Source: Silene latifolia (lineage: Eukaryota; Streptophyta; Magnoliopsida; Caryophyllales; Caryophyllaceae). From it: a DNA stretch of 64,000 nt. Where the stretch lies: NCBI RefSeq assembly GCF_048544455.1, contig NC_133530.1, positions 17,537,748-17,601,747 of the forward strand. The letters are read 5' to 3'. The translations under genes and the position numbers were made by a program. Shown here piece by piece: positions 11,372 to 20,063 of the stretch. How positions within the stretch are numbered: position 1 is the first letter of the stretch; every line of letters starts with the position of its first letter. The notes beneath the pieces were generated by a model. It ran no database searches, was not told where the DNA came from, and worked only from the letters and a program-made list of their open reading frames with translations.

Positions 11372-12723
11372 TGTAACACCCCCATACTCCAAGTGCCTTA
11401 CCAGGACCACTTAAGGCATGGAAATGCTACCATCTCGGTTACCCGAGGCAATGATTATCATAAGACAACAAAGAAACATATTTAAATAATAATTAACGTT
11501 TAAAGTGATTACATGCCAAAAATCAAAACTAATAAAGAGATACAAGTTCTCCAAAACTATCTACTATCAAAAGACTATAAAAACTATCAAACACAGCGGA
11601 AGACTTCTAAACTGCATCGTGGTGACTCCTCCCAGTTACCCCATACGCATCACCATACCGCTCAATAACCGCTCACCACCCCGAATGGATCACCACGTTT
11701 TTAAAACATTTAAACGGGGTCAAGACTAATCACACAATCAATATAGATAACAATAATAAGATAAACAGACGGTGAATCACACACACACACACACACACAC
11801 CACCAACTCCCAACATCTCAATCTCGATCGTCCACCGGACTACGCCAGCTGGGGGACCGTGCCGTTCCCACCTAAGCCCCGCTCATCATACCGAGCGATA
11901 ACCCCGTCCCATTAATGTGCACATCCCCTTCCGTGGCGGGTTCCACGAAGGGCGAAACTAGGGCGTGAGATCACTCCCGCAAAGTGACCCCACTCACCGA
12001 GAACGCATCTCGAGAGCCATAGAAACCAATCACAATCACAATCACAATCACAATCACAATCACAATCATCACATCAAACAACTAACTACAGCACATCACC
12101 AATATCCCATTATGGGACTAATACTGAGTAGGAAATCCTACCTGGAAAGCACAACACGCAGACGGTATCTACGGCTGTATCAAAACGGCTCCTCTACGAA
12201 TTCTCCTCCTACCATACAACACATAGATGCTACCATTCAAATACTACTCATAAAAACCCCCAATTCCTAAATTAGGGTTTCATCAATCTTAACAAAACAT
12301 TATAGAAATTATATTAAAAGCTTACCCTCGACGCAAGGAATCCAACGACACGAACTACGATACGAACCGACCGTCTGAACTCCGGGAATTGTCAAGAACG
12401 CGATTAGGAAGAAGAACTAGTTGCTTTCTCTCTTAAACAGATTTTAGGTTTTGTAAAAAGTGATTTAAAACAATTACGAATATGTTTAAATACCTTAATC
12501 GCGTAATTAACAAAACCCGAGAAAACTCCCCGTAAAAAATAGGACACTCGATCGAGTACCCAAGGTACTCGATCGAGTACCCCCTTACTCGATCGAGTAC
12601 CCCAGCTACTCGATCGAGTACCCAACAGGTCAGAAACTATTTTATTTCGCAACTTACCCTTACTCGACAGAGTAAGGCCTACTCGATAGAGTACCCCGAG
12701 ACTTATAAATACGGAGTATTACA
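11372..12723 (-). repeat. Right LTR (5' LTR in element sense) of the LARD-like element
   Basis: Starts TGTAACACCCCCATACTCC and ends ACGGAGTATTACA on the + strand, followed by TSD CTAGT. It carries the same (CA)n run, CACAAT array and palindrome cluster (about 12547-12680) as the left LTR. The primer site TGGTATCAGAGC lies on the minus strand immediately outside, at 11358-11369. Confidence 0.92.
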
Positions 12724-14071
12724 CTAGTGCCCTCCTCTCCTGGTCAAAACGTCGTGGGTTGTAAATGGGTATTCCGTACCAAATACAATCCCGACGGGTC
12801 CATCCATAAACACAAAGCCCGCCTCGTCGCCAAAGGCTTCCATCAACGACCCGGTTTAGACTATAATGAAACCTTCAGCCCTGTCATCAAACCTACCACG
12901 GTCCGATTATTGCTTAGCCTTGCCGTTACCAAGAACTGGCCACTGCGCCAATTAGACATCAATGATGCATTTCTCCAAGGTACTCTTACCGATACTGTCT
13001 ATATGGCACAACCTCCGGGGTTCATTGACTCTAAGAACCCGACACATGTTTGTCGACTTAAGAAAGCCATTTATGGTCTTAAACAAGCCCCTCGGGCTTG
13101 GTACACCGAACTACGGTCCTACCTTCTAGAGACGGGGTTTCACAACTCTATTGCTGACACCTCGCTCTTTATTCTAAATAACTCCCATGATTTGTTTGTT
13201 CTTGTCTATGTAGACGATATTATTGTTACAGGTGCCTGTCCAAATCGCGTGAACTCGTTCATTCAAGCTCTTGCTCAAAGATTCATGCTCAAGGATCTTG
13301 GTACCTTAGCTTATTTTCTTGGAGTTGAGGTTCAACCGTGTGCCAAAGGCCTATTTCTAACTCAACACAAGTACACGATGGATCTTCTTGCTCGTGCAAA
13401 TATGGCTGATGCGAAACCGAGCAACACACCAATGGATCACTCGGCTAAATTGCGTCTTCAGGACAGTCCGCTCATTGATAATCCCACTGAATTTCGTGCT
13501 CTTGTGGGTAGCCTCCAATACTTATCCCTTACTCGTCCTGATATTAGCTTTGCGGTTGGCAAACTCTCGCAGTTTATGCATCAACCCACCACCTGTCACT
13601 GGGCTGCCTTGAAGAGGTTACTCCGTTATCTTGCTGGGACACCTGCTCACGGCATTCTCATACGACGTGACACTCCCCTGACCTTACATGCTTACTCTGA
13701 CTCTGCCTGGGGAGACCATCCCAATGATCTTACTTCCACGGGTGCTTATATTGTCTATCTTGGTCAAACTCCTATTTCGTGGAGCTCCAAGAAGCATCGT
13801 ACCGTGTCTCGCTCCTCCACTGAAGCTGAGTATCGCTCCGTCGCCAACGCTATGGCCGAACTTATATGGTTGGGTAATCTTCTCACGGAGCTTCATATAA
13901 CTCTCCCTTCTACTCCTGCCATTTATTGCGATAATTTGGGTGCAATCAACCTTAGTGCCAATCCTGTGTTTCATTCACGAATGAAACATGTTGCCCTGGA
14001 TTATCATTTTATTCGGGAGAGAGTTCAATCAGGCGTTATGCGTGTTGTGCCCGTTGCCAATGATGATCACT
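12724..14071 (+). pseudogene. Copia RT-RNase H (3' part of split polyprotein)
   Basis: The frame resumes after the nested element (GTG at 12727 is an internal Val codon) and runs 448 codons. RT landmarks: CKWVFRTKYNPDG, ARLVAKGFHQ, LDINDAFLQG, KKAIYGLKQAPRAWY, and the catalytic YVDDI at about 13207-13221. RNase H landmarks: YSDSAWGD, and SSTEAEYRSVANAMAELIWL at about 13813. It ends with TAG at 14072. Family C-terminal sequence (GPRFTMLMSKIG type) continues in another frame to about 14166, so one or two single-base losses lie near 14066-14085. Confidence 0.92.
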
Positions 14072-14166
14072 AGCCGACGACTCACCATGGCATTTGCCGG
14101 GCCTCGTTTTACTATGCTCATGTCCAAGATCGGCCTTTCGACCCGACCGTCCGTCTTGCGGGGGGA

Positions 14167-14386
14167 TGTTAGAGAATAATTGTAGTCAATTATTCTTCTA
14201 TATCTTTGTTAATATTGTGTCAATATTTAGTCAAATATTGTTAGTTAGTTTCCTTATTCTTAGCATTGTTTTAGGTAACTAATCTTCTCTAATTAGGTTA
14301 ACCTAGCTATTGTAATTGCTATATAAACATTGTACCCTTCTCATTGTAACTAATTCAATTTAATATAACGATTTCCAATCTCTACA
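14167..14386 (+). repeat. 3' LTR of the Ale-like Copia
   Basis: 220 bp, from TGTTAGAG to TCTCTACA, identical to the 5' LTR by direct reading. It is preceded by the purine tract GCGGGGGGA at about 14158-14166 and followed by TSD GCTGG. Confidence 0.93.
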
Positions 14387-14391
14387 GCTGG

Positions 14392-14734
14392 TTATGAAGT
14401 TGTTGAGGACGAGATTGCTAAGAAAGAAATTATCGGTTTACTTGGCTTTCAGAATGTCGATGGGAGACCCTCGACAGTAGCAGTGGTTGGAATGAGAGGA
14501 CTAGGAAAGACGACTGTCATCCAAAGTGTATTCTATGACAATACAACAAGGTCTCGCTACACACTTCGTGCTTGGATTCCTGTATCTGAGTGCAGACAAG
14601 AAGATGCAATCCTAAAGAGCATGATTGTGCGAGTTTTGACAAAGAACCAATAAGCTTCATAGTAAGACCACCGTTAACAACATGGATGAAGGGTCCTTAC
14701 AACATCTACTTCAAAAATACATACAAGGGAAAAG
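14392..14734 (+). pseudogene. CNL immune receptor, part 2: start of NB-ARC
   Basis: The frame continues from the CC segment (YEVVEDEIAKKEIIG). It contains the P-loop/Walker A GMRGLGKTT at about 14489-14515, which binds ATP/ADP phosphates in NB-ARC switches, and an RNBS-A-like LRAWIPVSE. TAA at 14651-14653 breaks the frame. A shifted frame restores family sequence (MDEGSLQHLLQKYIQGK) up to a donor GTAAAC at 14735. Splicing from there to the acceptor at 15218-15219 gives GKRYMVV, the normal run into kinase 2. Confidence 0.82.
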
Positions 14735-14745
14735 GTAAACAATTA

Positions 14746-15073
14746 CTCCCTCCATTTTCCTATTTTCACCTCATTTGCTTTATTGCGGTCTCCAAGACGC
14801 CACTTTGACCGTATTTTTTCGACGTCATATGTTGATTTTTTTCTTGAATTTTTATTCGTGAAAGATGTGTTCATATTTAATAGGAAATAAATATAATAGT
14901 TGGACTTCAACCATCACCTTAAGGTTTTGGTTGAGATGGTTCATCTATCAATTTAATTGTAAATGTTTTAGTTTTATAAATAAATAGTTTTTATTCTCCA
15001 ACTTATTAACGGTCAAAGTTCGGAAACTTTGACCTAGAAAAGCAAATGGGGTGAAAATAGGAAAAGGGAGGAG
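14746..15073. mobile_element. Stowaway-like MITE inside the CNL intron
   Basis: 328 bp. The left terminus CTCCCTCCATTTTCCTATTT mirrors the right terminus, whose complement reads CTCCTCCCTTTTCCTATTTT. TA lies on both sides (14744-14745, 15074-15075). It sits within the inferred 485-base intron 14735-15219, which would otherwise be about 155 bases. Confidence 0.8.
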
Positions 15074-15219
15074 TATCCGTTAGACTCGTTTTATGAAGAA
15101 GCTCAATAAACGGTCACCGATATTTTGACTCCGTTCTATATCTTCTAATATCATCAGTTAGATAATTTTGTCATTTTGAAGCTTATAAAGTTCTTTATTG
15201 TTGAAAAACTACTCACAGG

Positions 15220-16133
15220 TACATGGTTGTGTTCGACCATGTTCAAGAAGGAGACATAGAGCTGACGAAAAATATCAAGGCCTTGTTGGATACTAACAAA
15301 AAGAAAAAGAAAATATTAATAACGACACGTTATGAGAATGTAGCTCATGAATGGTTAAACGGATTAAGGAAAGGTTTGTACAAACTCAAACATTTACCTG
15401 AAAACAAGGCTTGGGAGCTTTTCTGCAAAACGGCATTTCATGGACCTGCCATAAATTGTCCTTCAAGATTGCGTGATTTGGCTCGTGGGATTGTAGAAAA
15501 ATGTGGAGGATTACCACCTGTTATAACTTCAGTCGGTCACCTTTTGGGTTTTACTTAGACTCGAATCACCAACTATCGGGAATTTACAGAGCCTTTATGC
15601 AGAGTTATTATGATTTGCCTTTTAAGCTCAGACCATGTTTTTTGTACTTGGGGTTGTTTCCAGAAGGGTATCCCATTGCGCGAATGAGACTTCTTCGGCT
15701 ATGGATAGCAGAGGGTTTCATACGAGAATGTAGAGGGAGTTTAACGCTGGAAGAAGTTGCAGGAGAATATTTGAACGATCTTATCAATATGAGCATGATT
15801 GAAGTTAAATCTAGAGATCCGTCAGGACGAGTTAAAACCTTGGGTGTCGTAACCAAATTCTTACATGAGATGATTTTATCCAAGTTGCATGAACTCAGCT
15901 TTTGCAAAATTCTTTCCGAGAAAGGTTCTTTTGGCAAACCAACATCTAGACGGTTGTCCATTTACAAGAAGCACGAGTGTCATGCACTTGAATTGGACAA
16001 CATTGCCAAAAATCCTTCCAAAGATTCGAAGTCTTTTCTTACAAGATGTAGAAGAACCAATCATGGTAAAGGTCTTCGACAACACATTCTTGGAAAACAT
16101 AAATTTCTTTGAAAGTTCTTGATCCGCTTAACG
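15220..16133 (+). pseudogene. CNL immune receptor, part 3: rest of NB-ARC and linker
   Basis: After the acceptor CACAG the frame gives kinase 2 as YMVVFDHV (the usual second Asp is His), RNBS-B as ILITTRYENVA, the ENKAWELFCKTAF block, and GLPL as CGGLPPVI. It stops at 15556-15558. Another frame resumes with RNBS-D (RPCFLYLGLFPEG, about 15629-15667), LRLWIAEGFI, and an MHD-region block in which the motif reads FLHEM. The GLPL to RNBS-D spacing is shorter than usual, suggesting a small internal deletion. The altered kinase 2 and MHD positions argue that it was decaying in function, not only in frame. Confidence 0.82.
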
Positions 16134-17147
16134 CTCCCGTAGATTCTATCCCAAAAGAAGTCGGTGACGCTACTCAATTTATGCTATTTAAGTTTGAGAG
16201 GCACCCGTGTTTCAAAAATTCCAAAAACCATTGGTAAGCTTGAGAAACTTCAGACATTAGATTTGAAACAAACTTCCATTTCCGAGCTTCCCAAAGAACT
16301 TAATCAACTTCATAATCTACGACATCTTCTTGGATACTATTTTAAGTACGATATCTCTTTTGACGCCCATTGCATGAAAACCAACGGAGTGAAGATACCT
16401 GAAGGGTTATTAGGAAGGTGCTTACAGCTACAAAAACTCGCTTTCTTGGATTTGAATGCATCACATAGAAATTGGGCGATGGAGTTAAGATACCTGACGC
16501 AGCTAAGAAAGTTGGGAATCACAGGGCTGAAGTCGAACGATGGTCAGGCTATGTGTTCTGTAATTGACGGTCTGAATAATCTTCAAGCGTTCAGCGTATT
16601 CACAAAAGATAAAACTGAGTGTATTGATCTGAGCAATGTCAGGTCTCCTCCGCAAATGCTTAAACGACTCTACTTAAGTGGACCTTTACCCTTATTTCCT
16701 ACTTGGATAAGTCGGCTCCAAAACCTTGTCAAAATCCGTCTAAGGTGGTCAAAACTATCAGTCGATCCTCTCGAGTCCTTACAGTTATTACCTAATCTGG
16801 TGGAGCTTCAACTGTTGGAGGCATTTATTGGGGAGGACTTAATAATTCCAAATCATGGATTTCAGAAGCTTAAGGTACTACATCTCTTAGATTTGCATCC
16901 TCTCAAGTTCTTGTACATATATGAAGGCGGTTTACCTCTTCTGGATGAGTTGTCAATCGGGGAAAGCGAGAATTTGGAGGTTCCCTCTACCATCAAGTAC
17001 CTTTCCACACTAACAACACTAAACTTTTATAATATGTCTTCACGTTTCACTGATCGCATTCTACCAGGTCAATTCCATCATATACCCACTGTCCTTTTCC
17101 ATAATAAGGACTCGGAGGGCAGTTGGCAGACATACACTCTCCGATGA
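16134..17147 (+). pseudogene. CNL immune receptor, part 4: LRR domain
   Basis: A frame change near 16160 leads into a 327-codon LRR tail ending at TGA 17145-17147. Repeats follow the LxxLxxLxL pattern: LCYLSLRGTRVSKIPKTIG, LQTLDLKQTSISELPKELN, LRKLGITGLKS, LKRLYLSGPLPLFPTWI, LVKIRLRWSKL, LKVLHLLDLHPL, LLDELSIGESENLEVPS. The C-terminal LRR of CNLs gives recognition specificity and autoinhibition. A close paralogue of this stretch is at 47374-48240 on the other strand. Confidence 0.85.
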
Positions 17148-17218
17148 TCGTGCCATTTACAGAAAAAAGAGAGGAAATCGCATCCAATTTGAAGACTGGT
17201 ATCATAGATTGTGTTGTT

Positions 17219-17329
17219 CAGTTGGTCTTAGTTAAGACCGTCTTGATCTCACATCACTCCTTTTATTTTTGCTTTACTTAGATCGGTTGTAAGTACCTTC
17301 TTAACTTAAAGACGGTCTTAAACAAGAAT
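17219..17329. mobile_element. Small Mutator-like MITE
   Basis: About 111 bp between two copies of TTGTGTTGTT (17209-17218 and 17330-17339), a 9-10 bp direct repeat as expected for MULE insertions. The ends carry GTTAAGACCGTCTT and its complement AAGACGGTCTTAAAC. The termini are imperfect. Confidence 0.55.
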
Positions 17330-17339
17330 TTGTGTTGTT

Positions 17340-18070
17340 ATATTAGTGTGATAATCATGTACTTGTAGCGCTTGTGGCAGCCCGGAGTTCATCAACATTT
17401 CTTAATGTTAACTAATCTTCATCAAATCAGTAATCAATTATGAAGAATTACGTGATCAATTAATCATATAAATTAATGAGAAAAACAGGAAAACAGCAAT
17501 AAAAACAAGAAAATGCAATAATTAATCAATCACTGGAGTAAATTAGGGTTTTGAGGAATTGGGAATTTAAGTAAAACAAACAACAAAATCAATCAATTAG
17601 CACTTATAAATCGACAAATTGACAAATAATCTAATAGCAATTAGTCTAAAAATTGAGAATTTGAGATTGGGGAAAAAATTAAAACCTTATGATTGAGATT
17701 GAGATTGAGATTGAGATTGAGCATTGATGATCGTCCGGCGTCGATGGCTGAGCATGAACATATCGTCATAGCTTTGTTTTCGAAAATAATCATTTGGCTA
17801 AGTATTTAGCAAAAGAGAGTCTACTTGAGCTCGTAAGAGCTCGGAAAAGACCGTCATATTATGAGTCGGGCTTGGGTGAAAGTTGATCCCATCCAAATAA
17901 CTTGATTCGATAAGGCTGATCGAGACCTTGACCCAAAATGTGAATTGACCAATTTGAATCTTGAATGACCCAACACAGACTGATCATGCCCATAAATGAT
18001 CATATCCAAAATGACCCACATTTATCTACCCACCTTACACTAAAAGTCCCTAAGGAAGCGCACTGTTCAT
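17340..18070. other. AT-rich non-coding stretch
   Basis: No gene recognised. There is a GAGATT hexamer microsatellite at about 17690-17721. The phrase TCTAATAGCAATTAGTCTAA with AATTGAGAATTTGAGATT (about 17628-17669) recurs at 48243-48325 beside the second LRR fragment, so the two CNL flanks share ancestry. Confidence 0.6.
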
Positions 18071-18808
18071 TTGAACAGTTTTAAACGCACCTTCTTGCGT
18101 CGTTTTGACCTCCTTTTGTTATTCATTCAGAGCCACACATTTTGCTCCCTCCTTTCTCCTTTCTCCTTTCTCCTTTCTCCCTTCTTCTGCTCTTTCCTTT
18201 CTTTCTTCTTCTGCAGTTTCACCTTTCCTTCCTTTTGTTATTCATTTAAACGCATCTTATTCTTTCTTCTGCTCTCTCCTTTCTCCTTTCTCCTTTCTTC
18301 TTTCTTCTGCTATTATCTAACTATCTCAATCACCGTCATCGTTTATTCACTCAATTACTTGGCCCTTTTTTCTGATTCGATTCAAGTTTAATGTCAATCT
18401 AAAATTAGGTTTTCCTTTTAACCGATTTATTTCCTAAATTTTATTACTGTAGTTTGTTCTTTGTCTGAGTTTGATGGTGATGACCAGTTAATTTAGGGTT
18501 TATGTTTGATATCATCGTTTCAGGTTAGTGTTAAGAGCAGGGAAGTAATGAAACAACAACAAGAGGATTTTCACAAAGGTGGCATACACAACAACAAGAT
18601 GAGGTGCTTTATCGTTTGATTTGTTTAATTCCATGAATTATAACGAAACCGAGTAATTTTGCTGGATTTGATTGCTTTAAATGTTCACAGTCATATAACT
18701 AAATGTTATTTGATTGATTGCTTTAGATATTCGTCGGTGCTTGCGACCGTCACAAGGTTATTATGTTTCAAAACCCCCGTTTCTTTTAGCATTACTTATA
18801 TCGGTTAT
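18071..18808 (+). other. Possible 5' region of a degraded host gene
   Basis: A long pyrimidine tract of CTTTCTCCTTTCTCC-type repeats (18145-18310) resembles a plant 5' UTR or promoter-proximal CT block. It is followed by an AG acceptor and a short open block at about 18525-18602 (encoding KQQQEDFHKGGIHNNK), then a GTGC donor-like junction. No family is recognised. The Tat element at 18809 cuts this region. The TSD (GTTAT, 18804-18808) shows that 27359 onward was once contiguous. Confidence 0.35.
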
Positions 18809-19380
18809 TGTTCCGGGTGTAATTCCAGAGCAGATATTCGTTACCACTCGTAGCTTGTAGAATGATGTCCTTGCTTCAATCCTCCTTTGATCTTTCCTGA
18901 AACGATGAACAAACTGAGGGCTCGGCTTTGGCCGAGCGTACTCACTCCGACGCTCAAGTCAGTAAACTTAGAGAGAAGTTGTTGTAACTTGGCTAAGAGT
19001 ATATTGTAGAGAGATAAGGAAGATATTACCAGATGAATAGTGATTTTTAGGTTAATTTGTGGATCCTTTCCTCAATGAAGGTTGAGGAGTATTTATAGAC
19101 TTCCACCTTTTGTCACGTAGTGGCCAAGTGGCCAAGTGGCTAGCAGGTGGAAAGACCGTTCTACCCTCCTCACCGATGGACCTATGGCGGGCGGCCGAGG
19201 GGTCTTGGATATGAGTACGCGGATATGTGCCCCGGCCAAGCTAGTTACCTGGCCGAGACCCAGGTGACAGCCGATGGGCTTCATCGGCTAAGTTTGTCTA
19301 AGTCGTTGACTTTCTTTGTGGATATCTTTGACCTTGCTCAAAATGTTGACTTAATCAGCGGTGCAGAATATGCCCCATCA
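18809..19380 (-). repeat. Left LTR (3' LTR in element sense) of the Tat element
   Basis: From TGTTCCGGGTGTAATTCC to GCAGAATATGCCCCATCA on the + strand. It matches 26790-27358 except for several short clustered differences in the last 250 bases. A minus-strand TATAAATA box lies near 19090-19097. Confidence 0.92.
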
Positions 19381-19867
19381 ATTTGCCCCCAGCGTAGTCT
19401 ATGCCGTGGTATGGGCTCCGATGTATGTTGAGCGTATATTCTGCATAAGTAAAAGCTGAAAATTTTTCCTGCATCGGCTTCTTCTATTTCGGCCTGGTTC
19501 TTGTTAGGCCGTACCATATCCCCCCTCCACATGGATGTGTAAAGGGCATCCGATGTGGAAAAGAAAGTGACGCCGGCCGAGACCAGGGTTGAGAGTGCCG
19601 GTTGTTTTTGATTGCCCCCAGGCCGGTGCTTCGTAGCTTGGTTGATCATGTGGCCGGCGGAGAGCAGATATCTAGGAATTCGTTGAGGAAGATGAATGGG
19701 CAAAGAGATATGAAGGGGCGTGTTGAAGACGCTTGGTCACTGTTGCATTGATTGACGTTCAACTGTTGCAACGATTGACATTCCGTGGTTGCATGTCTGA
19801 CACGTGTCTGTTCGTTGATTGGCCGACGCTTCATGGGTGTGCCCCGATTGGTCCTTCTTCATGGGCT

Positions 19868-20063
19868 TTTCCCTATAAATAGGCGATTATTAGTGATTTT
19901 GGCCACCAATTTCATTTTCTCAAATTTTCTCCAAAATCTTCATCTTTCTAAACTTTCAAGGGCTTCCTTTTCTTCTAATCTTCAGAGTCTTTGATCCGGC
20001 GAGTGTTTTTCTTCAAGGTAAACAAACAAATTTTCTTTTATTTTGTTAGTAATTGTTGCGAAC
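19868..20063 (+). promoter_or_regulatory. TATA promoter and leader of the antisense extra gene
   Basis: TATAAATA lies at about 19874-19881, followed about 30 bases on by an A/C/T-rich leader typical of plant 5' UTRs. A candidate small intron runs from CAAG/GTAAACAAAC (about 20018) to TTTTGTTAG (about 20049), just before the ATG at 20064. The arrangement is independent of the LTR promoter and points the opposite way. Confidence 0.6.

Larger units (their letters stand above)
5553..12723 (-). mobile_element. Non-autonomous gypsy-like LTR element (LARD type) nested in the Copia RT
   Basis: Two LTRs of 1355 and 1352 bp flank a 4464-bp interior, with TSD CTAGT at 5548-5552 and 12724-12728. Orientation is minus: TGGTATCAGAGC, an initiator tRNA-Met primer site, lies on the minus strand at 11358-11369 next to the right LTR. 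A purine-rich tract (AAGGAGGGAAGAC on the minus strand) precedes the left LTR at 6908-6922. No gag, protease, RT, RNase H or integrase motif was found in any frame. The phrase CTTCGGGGACGAAG before the purine tract recalls 3' ends of Ty3/gypsy chromoviruses; that is inference. It must be mobilised by a partner element. Confidence 0.9.
2585..14386 (+). mobile_element. Copia LTR retrotransposon (Ale-like) inserted in the CNL gene
   Basis: Two 220-bp LTRs bound the element and a 5-bp TSD, GCTGG, lies at 2580-2584 and 14387-14391. Removing the nested element and its TSD copy (5553-12728) leaves about 4.63 kb, normal for a compact Copia. Domain order is gag, protease, integrase, RT, RNase H, which is Copia order. 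Short LTRs and compact size suggest the Ale lineage (inference). It lies in the same orientation as the host CNL. The polyprotein is split by the nested element, so this copy cannot make a complete product. Confidence 0.95.
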
